Positions 22,108-32,648 of a stretch of DNA of 64,000 nucleotides are shown here, one piece after another (the first letter of the stretch is position 1; each line of letters begins with the position of its first letter). A program made the position numbers and the translations under genes. Source of the DNA: Cordilura impudica (lineage: Eukaryota; Arthropoda; Insecta; Diptera; Scathophagidae); the NCBI GenBank assembly GCA_963682025.1, contig OY821517.1, positions 101,504,107 through 101,568,106 of the forward strand, written 5' to 3'. The notes beneath the pieces are model-generated. The model saw only the letters and a list, made by a program, of their open reading frames with translations. It had not been told where the DNA came from and made no database searches.

Positions 22108-22836
22108 TTTATGAAAACTAAAGTCAGTCCGTCTGGCTGTTCTATCCGGCCGATTTCCTTAATTTTTTATTTTTATGAAAGGTATTTAAACACAGATATG
22201 TCATCAATCATTGAAATTTACTCAACTCCCACCTTACTCTAGTTATACTCAATCGCGATTATTCTCTGTATATATCTTATGTTAACTCAAGCAATTCGAA
22301 TTCTCCTAGCTCCTCTTCTAATGAATGGATCTTGATCGTTTCACTCTCAGAACACTCAGTGGATCCTTTGAGCTATTAACTGTTTAAGTTGGTTGGGTTT
22401 GAGGAAAGTTATGTATGTACAATCAACTTTACATTATGCAACACGAAAGTTAACGTACAGATTTCATTACAATAATTGCATAACACATACCCTGTGTTAT
22501 GCTTGTGAATTGCCAAAAAATTGAATACCTTTTAGTGGCCTTTATTTCTATGAGTTCAACAAATATTTGTAATGAAATAAACTTAATGAATTAAATAGAT
22601 GAAAAAAAAAAAACATTGAAAGAAATAAATTGAATGATTAAATAAAATTTCCTAGAATTTGCACTCGAATTTCGAGGGCTGGGCACTGCTAGTTAGTCTT
22701 GAATAAATTTTTTAATGAAATTACATGAATTATTCGATCTTTTTGATACTAAATTCTATTAGAAAATTATGTTTTTAAATTGCATTTTTTAACACGAACA
22801 TGGGAGGTTTCATTATTCATTGATAATGAATAATAC
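22108..22836 (+). other. Non-coding stretch ending in Helitron 3' terminus (copy b)
   Basis: Hairpin GCACTCGAATTTCGAGGGC (22661-22679), nine bases, CTAG at 22689-22692, then T: the same terminus as at 17944. A segment near 22394 (GAGGAAAGTTAT...CAATCAACTTTA) recurs near 36089, upstream of another Helitron end. No gene. The Helitron 5' end was not identified. Confidence 0.55.
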
Positions 22837-23069
22837 ATGGGAGAAATTATCAGCAACGATGCTTTACGAAATATAAATTTGAGTCAGAAAAATTTGAATA
22901 TTATACATGTAAATGCACAGAGTATAGTTCCCGGTAATAATTCTACTAAGTTGGATGAGATTAGAAATGTTTTTGAAAATGGTATATTCGAAGTTGTAGC
23001 TGTATCAGAAACATGGTTACATTACTATATACTAGATAATGCAGTATCTATTGATGGGTATTATATATT
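22837..23069 (+). pseudogene. LINE endonuclease fragment, left half
   Basis: Start of an APE-type endonuclease: LNIIHVNAQSIV, FEVVAVSETWLH and SIDGYYI. It is cut by the CsRn1-type element, and the protein continues in the same frame on the far side (YRSDRRIRRGGGVCMF at 27815), so the retroelement inserted into this LINE. The upstream ORF1 is absent. Confidence 0.75.
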
Positions 23070-23302
23070 TGGTAAAATGTTGTTTTACCAATTAAAAAGA
23101 TTTTTTCTTTTAATATTTATTCAATAAAATTTTATTGTTTTGTACTTTGAAAAGTTTTATCAAAAAGACGATCTGAATAACGCGAGTTATGGAAAAAGAA
23201 TGGTGGTGGTTTTTATTTGTGTTGTTACAAAAATCCAATTGCTTGCAGCAACCGAGTACTAAATAGTCAGTGGGTAGTTGGTGTCAAAACAGTGATGCCA
23301 CA
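23070..23302 (-). repeat. 3' LTR of the CsRn1-type element
   Basis: 233 bp; on the + strand TGGTAAAATG...GATGCCACA. The start contains GGTAAAATGTTGTTTTACC, a 7-bp inverted repeat. Same length and apparently the same sequence as 27577-27809. Confidence 0.9.
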
Positions 23303-23320
23303 ATATTCCCCCTCCGGAGC
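23303..23320 (-). other. Polypurine tract of the CsRn1-type element
   Basis: On the - strand GGAGGGGGAATAT precedes the 3' LTR directly. Confidence 0.65.
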
Positions 23321-23324
23321 GGGC

Positions 23325-26300
23325 TCACCTGAATCTTAGAGGAACTGTAACTTGTCTACCGCTTGTTGTCGTTTTAGACTGCAGAACTTCAGGTGAGAAA
23401 CTTACTGCTGGGCTGGAATTTGGTTTAAGGCTGAGATCATTATGGGTAGGAACTTGGTTTACTATACTATCAGGTAAGATTTGTTGCTGCGCTTTGCTAT
23501 CTGAGAAAGAGTAAGGTTCTTCTGGAACTGATGAATCACCATTGCTGTCGTTGGTTAAGGTAAAAGCTGGTTTTAACCGGTCTAAACTGATGTTACTTTG
23601 CCGGCCTCGAATTAAAATCGTAAAAAATTTGTCGAAACGTTTTAAGACTGGATACGGACCATCATACGGATGAGTTAGTGAAGGCCGGATTGAGTCGTTG
23701 CGGACGAAAACTTGAGTCGAGTTTTGAAGGCTTTTTGAGACGAATGGTCGAGGTGTCGTGTGATGAGCGGTGTCGGTCGGCTTAAGTTTTTGCATCGTTG
23801 CTCGAAAATCGGAGACGAAATCGCTGGCAGAATCGGAAATTTGAATTTGCTGAAAAAATTCTCCAGGAACTGTCAATGTTGAGCCATATACTAATTCAGC
23901 TGGCGAAGCGTTGATGTCGGGTTTGAAAGCTACTCGTAGCCCAAGCAATATAGTTGGTAAATGATGAACCCACTTTGTTGGATCATGACATAGGATGGCT
24001 GCTTTAAATGTGCGGTGCCACCTCTCAATAATACCATTTGATTGCGGGTGGTACGGCGTAGTACGGAGATGCGTTGCACCAATTGTAGTCATCAACTCTG
24101 CAAAAACTGAAGACTCGAACTGTCGGCCACGGTCTGAAGTTATTCGAGCAGGAACACCAAACCTCGAAATCCATTGAGATAAAAGAGCTTTCACGACTGT
24201 GTCAGCTGACATGTCTGGAATTGGAACTGCTTCCGGCCAACGTGTGAAACGGTCAATAATTGTCAGGCAATATCGCTGCCCTTCGCATAATGGAAACGGG
24301 CCAACGATGTCGATGTTAATGTGTGAGAAACGCTCTCTAGTCGGCTCGTATTTGACGGGAGATGAGCGAGTGTGGCGTTGAACCTTTGATCGTTGGCATT
24401 GTAGACAGTTTCGCACAAAATCAGCAGAATCCTTCCGAACCCCAGTCCAACAAAATCTGTTAGTGACTAGCTTGATAGTTGCCCGAACGCCTGGATGAGA
24501 CAATTCGTGAATTTTTGTCAGAATCTGTTGGCGAAACATTTTCGGGATGTAAGGGCGAACACGGGACGTCGCTGCATCACAGATTAGTTGGTCGCTGCAA
24601 CCTGGGATTGGGAAAAATTTTAGTTTTAGCGAATTTGTTTGCGTACCTGCGTTTTTGAGCATTTGCTGAAGCTCCTCGTCAACTTGTTGAGCCGCTGCAA
24701 TTCGGGAATAGTCCACCATTTGGCTGATCGAATCGATGCGGGACAGGGCGTCAGCTGTAACGTTTGCCAAACCGGGCGTATGGCGAATATCAGTGGTAAA
24801 TTGGCTGATGAAGTCAAGCTGGCGGATTCGACGAGGCGAAGCTTTTTCAAGCTTTTGCCGGAACGCAAAAATTAGCGGCCTGTGATCGGTGACTATATAG
24901 CATCTTCGCCCCTCTATCATATAACGGAAGTGACACACGGCTTGATATATTGCCGCTAATTCACGGTCGTACGTTGAGTACTTCTGCTGAGTATCTGTGA
25001 GCTTCTTCGAATAAAACGCCAAAGGCTGAAGATTGCCATCAATATTTTGATGCAAAGCTGCCCCCACAGCTGTATCGGAGGCGTCAACGTAAATTGCTAA
25101 GTCAGCATCGGCAGCGGGGTGCGACAGAAGGGCTGCGTTAGCCAGCTCGGTTTTGCAGCGGTCGAAAGCGGCTTCTGCGGTCGGGTTCCATTTTAGCGGG
25201 GTGCGATCATTTTTTTTGTTGCCAATTATTAGTCGTTGTAGCTGCATTTGGTACGAGATCGCATGTGGCAAGAACTTCCTATAAAAATTTGCCATGGCGA
25301 TAAACCTTTTGAGCTCTTGAGCCACTTTGGGTTTCGGAAAATCGCGTATCGCTGCTACCTTTTCGGGCAAAGGGCGAATACCATCGGCGTTGACCACATG
25401 ACCCAGGAATTTGATTTCCGTTTTCCCAAACTCGCATTTGCTCACGTTAATCGTAAGATGGTTTTTTTGAAGACGATGAAAAACTTCGGCAACGTCTCGG
25501 CGATGTTGTTCGATAGTCGGTGACGCAACACAAATATCGTCGATGTAAGGGAAAACGAACTCCAAACCTCGTAGAACCTCATTGATGAGCCTCTGAAATG
25601 TTTGTGCGGCGTTGCATAGGCCAAACGTCATAAACTTAAACTCATACAGGCCGAATGGGGTACTAATGGCCGTTTTCGGGACGTCGTCTGGGTGTATTGG
25701 TACCTGATGGAAGGCCTTCTGAAGGTCAATTTTCGAAAAATATTTCTTGCCTCTTAGATTCGTTGTGAAATCCGTTAAATACGGCAACGGGTAACGATCC
25801 GGCAACGTCTGGGCATTCAAGGCACGGTAATCACCACACGGTCTCCACGTACCGTCACTCTTTTTGACCAAGTGAAGCGGGCTGGACCAGTTGCTATTAG
25901 ATGGCTGGCAAATCCCGGCTTTCGTCAAAAAATCGAACTCGGTTTTAGCGGCTAAAAGTTTTTCTGGCGACAGACGCCGAGGACGGCAGAAAACGGGTTG
26001 CCCTGTCGTGTGGATCCTATGCGAGATTGAAGATTTCGTTGCCAAACCGCATGGCGAAAGTTTAGTGATGTCCGCGAAGCGTTCTAAAATGTCGGCGAAA
26101 GAATTGCTCGAATCAAAGGTTTTGATGACGGCGGCTTCGGAATGCGTTGAAGATGTAAGCTGGGAGGTAAGTCCGGTAATGTTGTCGATCAGACGATTGC
26201 GACGCAGGTCGATGAGTAAGTCGTAGTGCTTGATAAGATCAGAGCCGATGATCGGTGACGTCACGTCTGCGATTACGAAAGACCAATGGAAGTCGCGTCG

Positions 26301-26531
26301 TAAGCCTAGGTCTAGTTTTATGCGTTTCTCTCCAATTACCTTAATTGGAGAACCATTGGCGGCGTATAATATGACGGCGGTAGGGCGGACATCAACCGAC
26401 TTCGAAGTTAAAGGCAGGACGGACACATCGGCGCCACTATCAACAAGAAAATTTTTATTAGTATACTTATCTCGAACTTGTAGGCGAAGAATTCGATGCT
26501 TGATGGAGAAGCTTTCGCCTGCATCCTCCAC
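23325..26531 (-). CDS. pol: Pol polyprotein of the CsRn1-type element
   Basis: 1,068 codons, uninterrupted, counted from a GTG; the frame is open to the gag stop at 26544. Protease [13 protein letters not shown] (residues about 29-41). [31 protein letters not shown], and the catalytic [11 protein letters not shown] near residue 330. RNase [15 protein letters not shown] and IVTDHRPL. Integrase: HHCC finger (HELSHPG...CLQCQ) near 24390-24510; core motifs [20 protein letters not shown] and NGIIERWHR (D, D, E). GPY/F-type module [15 protein letters not shown] near 23650. All catalytic motifs look intact, so it may be active. It is in the same frame as gag, separated by one TGA. Confidence 0.93.
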   Translation of the reverse strand: MEDAGESFSIKHRILRLQVRDKYTNKNFLVDSGADVSVLPLTSKSVDVRPTAVILYAANGSPIKVIGEKRIKLDLGLRRDFHWSFVIADVTSPIIGSDLIKHYDLLIDLRRNRLIDNITGLTSQLTSSTHSEAAVIKTFDSSNSFADILERFADITKLSPCGLATKSSISHRIHTTGQPVFCRPRRLSPEKLLAAKTEFDFLTKAGICQPSNSNWSSPLHLVKKSDGTWRPCGDYRALNAQTLPDRYPLPYLTDFTTNLRGKKYFSKIDLQKAFHQVPIHPDDVPKTAISTPFGLYEFKFMTFGLCNAAQTFQRLINEVLRGLEFVFPYIDDICVASPTIEQHRRDVAEVFHRLQKNHLTINVSKCEFGKTEIKFLGHVVNADGIRPLPEKVAAIRDFPKPKVAQELKRFIAMANFYRKFLPHAISYQMQLQRLIIGNKKNDRTPLKWNPTAEAAFDRCKTELANAALLSHPAADADLAIYVDASDTAVGAALHQNIDGNLQPLAFYSKKLTDTQQKYSTYDRELAAIYQAVCHFRYMIEGRRCYIVTDHRPLIFAFRQKLEKASPRRIRQLDFISQFTTDIRHTPGLANVTADALSRIDSISQMVDYSRIAAAQQVDEELQQMLKNAGTQTNSLKLKFFPIPGCSDQLICDAATSRVRPYIPKMFRQQILTKIHELSHPGVRATIKLVTNRFCWTGVRKDSADFVRNCLQCQRSKVQRHTRSSPVKYEPTRERFSHINIDIVGPFPLCEGQRYCLTIIDRFTRWPEAVPIPDMSADTVVKALLSQWISRFGVPARITSDRGRQFESSVFAELMTTIGATHLRTTPYHPQSNGIIERWHRTFKAAILCHDPTKWVHHLPTILLGLRVAFKPDINASPAELVYGSTLTVPGEFFQQIQISDSASDFVSDFRATMQKLKPTDTAHHTTPRPFVSKSLQNSTQVFVRNDSIRPSLTHPYDGPYPVLKRFDKFFTILIRGRQSNISLDRLKPAFTLTNDSNGDSSVPEEPYSFSDSKAQQQILPDSIVNQVPTHNDLSLKPNSSPAVSFSPEVLQSKTTTSGRQVTVPLRFR

Positions 26532-26543
26532 CGGCCGGGAAAG

Positions 26544-27392
26544 TCAATTATTCGATGACGGCGCACCTGCAAGCGGCGGATGCGGTGGACGCTTGTGTCT
26601 ACAAGGGCTGCGACACTTTCGGGCACTGCGGCCGTATTTTACATGATACCAGCACTCACTATTTGCATTGGCGGTAAAAGATGGGCGATTTTGAGAACGA
26701 GTGCGTTGAGTATTTGGACCACGGGAATGTGAACGTGAACGCGTTGAAAACTTTTCAAATTTTTTGCTCAAATCCACTACAGCTGCACGTAATTCGCTGA
26801 TTTCGTTTGATGATTGTGCTTGAACACGGTTAATTTGGGTTGGCGTCATGGCGTCGACAATCGAGTCTGCAATCCTTGTGAACTCGGCCGGGGAACCAGA
26901 TGATGCTGCTACCACTGGCTGAGCAAATTCAGGCAAACGTTTTGCCCATAGACTTTTCAATGCTGCGTCGCCTAGCGTATTTCCAGCCACACGTTTCATC
27001 TCAAAGTAGAGCTCAGAGGGTTTTTTGTCCCCCAGAGGCAGTTCTGACAAAAGCCGATTGAGACGACGCTGCTCACTGTCGGCGAAATGTTCGATAATTT
27101 TGGTTTTGACGTAGTCGTATCGATCTGACTGTGGCAGCGTTGCTATGACGTCAGCCAGCTGGGAAATAATATTAGGGTCGAGAGCTGCTAATATCGTTGC
27201 TGTCTTTTGTCTATCTGCTGTTATGCCGGAAGCCGTGAACCAAAAGTCCATAGTGACGAACCACGCCTCGATGTTGGAGCTGGACATTTGAGGAACGGGC
27301 AACCTGGCATACACGACGGAAATATTTGCAGCAGACGCCTGCGAAAGGCCACTGTCATTGGCGATTGTTGGTATTTCACCGTCTTGTGGCAT
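26544..27392 (-). CDS. gag: Gag of the CsRn1-type element
   Basis: 282 codons from ATG (27392) to TGA (26546-26544). An N-terminal capsid domain (W-F..MDFWFTASGI, DKKPSELYFEMKRVAG), an Arg/Ser basic stretch (residues about 215-245), then CWYHVKYGRSARKCRSPC, the unusual C-H-C-C knuckle of the CsRn1 clade in place of CCHC. The protein would build the particle and bind the genomic RNA. The stop is followed by C (TGA-C) and the frame continues straight into pol, so readthrough is a plausible route to Gag-Pol. Confidence 0.88.
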   Translation of the reverse strand: MPQDGEIPTIANDSGLSQASAANISVVYARLPVPQMSSSNIEAWFVTMDFWFTASGITADRQKTATILAALDPNIISQLADVIATLPQSDRYDYVKTKIIEHFADSEQRRLNRLLSELPLGDKKPSELYFEMKRVAGNTLGDAALKSLWAKRLPEFAQPVVAASSGSPAEFTRIADSIVDAMTPTQINRVQAQSSNEISELRAAVVDLSKKFEKFSTRSRSHSRGPNTQRTRSQNRPSFTANANSECWYHVKYGRSARKCRSPCRHKRPPHPPLAGAPSSNN

Positions 27393-27562
27393 TTTTCTTA
27401 CCGAAAAATGTTACGTAATTGCTGGCACTTGTAAAAAAAATGGCGGACAAATGCACCAGGCAATCGACGCCTTCAACACAAAATGGCCGCTTTCAGTAGA
27501 AATTTCGAGAAAAAATTGCAAAAAAATTTGGCAATTTGTGGACACCAGGCACAATCCGTATA

Positions 27563-27573
27563 CGGGGTCACCA
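27563..27573 (-). other. Primer binding site (tRNA-Trp-like) of the CsRn1-type element
   Basis: On the - strand TGGTGACCCCG starts three bases after the 5' LTR. It matches the first 11 bases of the tRNA-Trp PBS used by the CsRn1 clade, then diverges. Confidence 0.7.
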
Positions 27574-27576
27574 GTT

Positions 27577-27809
27577 TGGTAAAATGTTGTTTTACCAATT
27601 AAAAAGATTTTTTCTTTTAATATTTATTCAATAAAATTTTATTGTTTTGTACTTTGAAAAGTTTTATCAAAAAGACGATCTGAATAACGCGAGTTATGGA
27701 AAAAGAATGGTGGTGGTTTTTATTTGTGTTGTTACAAAAATCCAATTGCTTGCAGCAACCGAGTACTAAATAGTCAGTGGGTAGTTGGTGTCAAAACAGT
27801 GATGCCACA
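27577..27809 (-). repeat. 5' LTR of the CsRn1-type element
   Basis: 233 bp, the partner of 23070-23302, bordered on the right by TATATATATA of the interrupted LINE. Confidence 0.9.
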
Positions 27810-29260
27810 TATATATATAGAAGTGATAGGAGGATAAGACGTGGTGGTGGAGTTTGTATGTTTATTAAAAAGGAACTTAAATGGAGGGTAATACACACGT
27901 TAGACGACGAGAGAAATTCTGAAGGTTTATTTGTAGAAATTTCGGATAACGAGTCTGTTAATGTATTGGTAGGGGTAATATAATTAGCCAGTGGCAATAT
28001 TCGTGCCTGTGAAGAAGATTTAGGAGATTTGGCAGCGCGGTATGATCATGGGTGATTTAAATATAAATTTATATGACAATGGTAATGCAATGAGAATGAT
28101 ATGTTCTTCCTTAGGTTTAAATATTGTTCACAATAGTATAATCATTGTGATATACGTTATGATAGTTGTACTCTAATAGATTACTTTTTGGTTGCCATTG
28201 ATGACCTAGTATGTAGTAAATAACAATTTCAGTTTCCAGCACTAAATTCCTACCATCCTTCCGTCTACATTTCGTACAAGATAGATTTAAATATAATTAT
28301 CAATAAGATAAATATTAGGGACTATAGGCGTTTTAATAAGGAAAATTGTGAACATGATATAGCTCAAGCCGACTTCAGTCCCATACATAACACATCTGAT
28401 ACTAATTTTCAAGTTGATTATTTAACACAACAGTTATTAACTTTGTATGAAAGACATGTTCCTATGAAAATAGTGAAATTTAAGAAAAATCATGATTGGA
28501 TGAAACGTAGGGATGTGTTAATTGCTTACCGTGTATATTTGGAACTGAGAAGTTCTGAAAGATGGAGAGTATTTTGTTGGTACCGTAATAAATTAAAGTC
28601 GACTATTAGGAAAGCCCGTGCTATATACTATCAGAATTTATTTGCGAAATGTAATTCTCGGAAAATGTGGAGTGATTTAAAAAGAGTGTGAATAAATAAT
28701 GGTAATGAAAATAGAAATGCATCCAATATTGATGTTGAGCAATGTAATGCATTTTATATATTACCTTCCATACCGAACCCTCCTTCAATTTTGTACTTAC
28801 AAGAAACAAGTGCCGCTAACGGTGGTTTTTCTTTTCGAAATGTTAATGATTTTGAGGTTTGGAGTGCAATGAGGAGGATTAAATCAAATTGCATGGTCCA
28901 GATGGCTTGTCCATTAAATTTTTAAAGTTAATTTTTTCAATGATCTCAGTACATTTTACACATAAGGGCAGCGATTGACCAGAAACAACTAGCGTCAATA
29001 GTTAGTCTGGATTTTAGTAGGGCGTTTGATTGATTTCGTATTTTGTTTTGTTTGATTTTGTTTCGTACTTTAAAGTTTTAGGTATATTAAAATTAGAAAA
29101 CAAATTGCTCACGCTCTTCTGATGCCGATTATACTGTATGAGTTAGAAATATTTTCAGGAACAAGTGCTACTAATTTTGAAAAGATAAAGAAAGGGTGTT
29201 TCAACAGAATTATTCGGTACGTGTATCACCTTCGTCCTCGTGAAGGTTGTTGAACATTGT
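27810..29260 (+). pseudogene. LINE relic, right half (endonuclease end, linker, RT traces)
   Basis: Continues the LINE cut at 23069. RRGGGVCMFIKKELKW; IMGDLNINLYDNGNAM (catalytic GDLN block of the endonuclease, near 28050); YHPSVYISY; a linker ORF 28443-28691 (YERHVPMKIVKFKKNHDWM, basic WYRNKLKSTIRKAR). The RT is mostly lost: a small piece SIVSLDFSRAFD near 28995 (motif A), then C-terminal ALLMPIILYELEIF and NRIIRYVYHLRPR near 29110-29235. Stops, frameshifts and deletions throughout. APE-type, Jockey/CR1-like; finer placement not possible. Confidence 0.72.
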
Positions 29261-31294
29261 TGAACTATAACTCAACATTGTTAAATTAAAATTGACTTTG
29301 TACAGGAAGGATATTGTTTTTGTATGATTCTACTATCTGCAGTAAAAACTGCATTTCCCCTTAATTATTTGTTAACACTTTAATAAAATCTTTTATGAAT
29401 TTAACGCCTCTCTCGGCAGTATCGTTTACTAAAAATAATTCCTTGTAGAAATTGTAACTCTTTTTTAAATCTTCATTAGATTCCTATGTCGGTGGAGTAA
29501 ATAATATAAATTCTCCAGAAATACTAAAACAGCTGAAAACATATTTAGTTTTCTGGAACACAAAACCGATGTTGACTCACTTTTATCGCTCATAGTTTAT
29601 CAACCGAACGGAGCTCAGTTAATAAAATCCGTTTTCGTCCTAGCTAATTGAATACGTATTTATCGTCACACACAAACATTTTAACACGCAAGTTTTTTTT
29701 ATATATTTTCAATTATACAGGTCGAATTTATACTTTTCTAAGTTATTTGGAACTTTACTATACTCCTCCCCTTATATATACTTGATGATTTTTTTTAGAT
29801 TTCCTGACAATATGGAGAATTCCAAAGATCTTTAGAAAAGTGTACTCTGGTTTCAAATGATAAATATTTTCAATTTCGAGTTAATCGTCTTTTTTAATTC
29901 GAACATCTGTAACAGGGTAATATTTTATCATTTATAACCATATACATATTTTCAAATTAGTTTTTATTTGTTTTTATCTTAACATATTTCAAGAGGTTTT
30001 TCGTTGTTGTCATTCATATGCCCATTTGACGTCATTACTTTGTATGGATTTTTCTTTGTTACTTTTATATCATATATTTTTATAACAATCTATTAAATAT
30101 TCATGTATGTGTGCTGGTCTGTCGCTATGCGTCTCAAAATGTATACACATTTGTTATCTCTTTATATCTGTGCACTAATGGCTTTCGGCCCACTGTAGAA
30201 CAGGGAACTGTTATTAGTTTTTGTAGATGTTTGCTACTGACAGCAAAGTGTGACTTTGACCAACAACAGGTTGCAAATTCAAAACAGTCAATTGACGACA
30301 TTAAGACATGTGCTATAAAATAACGATAAGCTGAAAAAAATAGAATTGTAAAATTAATCAAGTTGAAATTCGGTTACTAACTTCATGCATATTTAATTGA
30401 CAATAAATTCGGTAGGCAAAATGTGGTACTTTCTATTATAGTTAAAATCTATTTAAATATAAAACTGTTCTCTCAACAGCGTTATAACTTAACATTTTTT
30501 TTATGCCTTAGGCATATTTTGAACTCGTTTAGCATTAATAAATTTAACATAGCATTTTGATTTTTTTTTTTAACTTTTTTACTATTAGTAGCAGTATTTA
30601 AAATAGAAATTAAAAATGTGAAGTCCTTAATTTTTTTATAAATTTTAAAATATTTTTTTAAATAATAAAAAAAAAATTGTGTGACAAATTTGTATGGTCA
30701 AACAGGATTAAGTGGATTGTATGATACAATTAAAATCATTTTGGAAAATTTATTTTTTTTTATGCATAATTTTAATAAGAAATTGTTTGAAAGTGTAACA
30801 TATTAATAATGTATAGGCGAAAATATTTAAAAAAAACTTTTAGTGGATTGTGGTTTTTTCTTAGAAAGTTTTAGAATTGTATTCATTTTTTGAAATGAAA
30901 CTCTTTATATAACAAAACTACCAATAACTCTTAACAATAATAGGAAATAGTTCATAAATGCTATCTTGCCGTTGAACTTCATTCCTTAGTTTTGACTTTC
31001 TTTTTTATAAGGTATCCCAAAGCCGGTCTGGCTCTTTGATTATTACTTTTGTATTGAAATCTATGTATATATTTAGTTAGTTTTGCTTATTACGTAGCGT
31101 TAGTGTGTTAGTATACAAGTAAAAACCCTTAGCATTGTTTACGACTATGGATATTTTTTTGCTGACATCTGTTGCTTAGATTCGTATTCGTTTTCATTTT
31201 CATATGCTTAATATACAATTTAATTAGTTTAACAAAGTTAATATTTTTATATTTAATGTTCATACGTAAGTATACGGAAATACATACGTATAAT
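29261..31294. other. 2 kb of AT-rich DNA without recognised content
   Basis: No ORF with family resemblance, no tandem repeat, no known element end. Poly-A/T runs at 30560-30800. Could be unique host intergenic DNA. Confidence 0.4.
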
Positions 31295-32039
31295 TATACC
31301 CTATACCACTTTGTGCTGCTGTTTGTAACTACCAAAAATATTTCACCTAGACTCATCTTTTATTATACCGATCGAATCAGAATCAACATCTGATTCGATT
31401 TAACAATGTCCGTCCATCCGTCCATCCGTCCGTCCGTCTGTGTGTCCATGTAAAGCTTGTAATCAAACTGCAGGTCGCAAATATGAATATATTTTGATGA
31501 AATTTGGTATATAAGCTTTTATCGGCCATAGGATGAACGCTATTGAAATGACCCCTATGAAATTGACTTAAATTGCCATAAGATCCAAATTATCATATAA
31601 ATCTTAGTCAAATTGGGTTTGTATGTGTTTATTACATCCATTAATCAGTAATCCAAAAATAATCCCTGTGGGACAACTCTTAGTCATAGGCCCCATATAG
31701 AGCTGCTTCCCGATCTTCACTTAAATCTATCAAAAAACAATAATATTGCGCTTATTCTTCTCAAATTTTGTTTGTATATATTTTTGCAAAATACAAGAGA
31801 CCTTACCAAACATGGTCAGGATCGGTCCATTTTTGGGCCTAGTCCCCATATTGATATAGCATCCGATATGAACTTTTTCATATCTGCAGCCAAAAAAAAT
31901 AATGAAAATCCCACTCAAATTTGGTTTATACTTATTTTCTATATCCAGTTAGTTGGGTCTAAGAGATATGGTCTCTAAACGCATGGTATAGGGTATCGTA
32001 TAGTCGATCTAGACCGACTATAATTTTCTTACTTGTTTA
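31295..32039 (+). mobile_element. HINE/DINE-1-like repeat, copy 3
   Basis: Starts ATACCCTATACCACTTTGTGCTGC (the usual ATGTGGTTTGGGTATAATGA block is missing), has CCGT/CATC variants near 31408-31438, and ends TCGATCTAGACCGACTATAATTTTCTTACTTGTT. Confidence 0.82.
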
Positions 32040-32230
32040 TTTATGTCATAAGTCGATTGGGTTGTCTCAAGAAGGATATCTATTGAAATTGGAAAAAAAA
32101 ATTATATACGAATGTCTCCTATGAGTTCGATCTAAAATACCCTAAGATCGAGATTATTAGAAATATCATGATCAAATTTGATTTCTATGTCTTTTTATCT
32201 ATAAATCATCAGTCCAAAAATGATTTGCAG
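32040..32230 (+). mobile_element. Old diverged HINE fragment
   Basis: Directly follows copy 3. Weak but ordered resemblance to the HINE interior: CATAAGTCGATTGGG, CTATTGAAATTGG, CTCCTATGAGTTCGATCTAAA, CCTAAGATCGAGATTAT. Confidence 0.45.
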
Positions 32231-32648
32231 AAAGCTTTTGTAGTGTATCTATCATAATGAAATGCACTATACCAGAAATGACGTTAAATTATTCATTATT
32301 GGAATTTATTATTTATTAATAGAAAGTATGTCACATTTATTAACTTAAGCTTAGATTACATGAAAATGAATTTGAACAGACAATTAACTAACATATAAAT
32401 AACATTAGTCATACTAAAAAATTATAATAAATTATTTTATATAAATACCACGCAAAATTTTAAAAAAGTTTAGTATAAAATTTTTTAGCAAACTAACAAC
32501 TCGTCTTCCAACTTTAATTCCCAACATTCTAACTGAGCACCATAAACAGTGCTCGGGTGAATTAAAACTACTGCGAACAGACGCAGCACTCAAGACAAAC
32601 TGGAAAACCTTTTCTTTTATTTTTCGCTCCTCCTTTTAATAAAAATAA
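32231..32648. other. AT-rich stretch, nothing recognised
   Basis: No gene or repeat identified. Ends in AATAA, the A-T target context in front of the Helitron start. Confidence 0.4.

Larger units (their letters stand above)
23070..27809 (-). mobile_element. CsRn1-clade Ty3/gypsy retrotransposon, nearly complete
   Basis: 4,740 bp on the - strand with 233-bp TG...CA LTRs, a tRNA-Trp-type PBS, gag with a CHCC knuckle, pol (PR-RT-RNase H-IN with GPY/F) and a polypurine tract. The Trp PBS and CHCC Gag motif are the recognised marks of the CsRn1/kabuki clade. There is no env. LTRs look identical by eye, and the coding region is clearly richer in G+C than everything around it. Flanks are TA-rich, so the target duplication is ambiguous. 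It sits inside a LINE. Confidence 0.9.

Noticed and set aside
23995..27582. Several + strand ORFs of 60-138 codons inside the CsRn1-type element
   Set aside because: Antisense shadows of pol and gag in GC-richer sequence.
29261..31294. Possible host gene in the 2-kb gap
   Set aside because: No ORF above 75 codons, no splice-bounded coding pattern and no recognised protein similarity.
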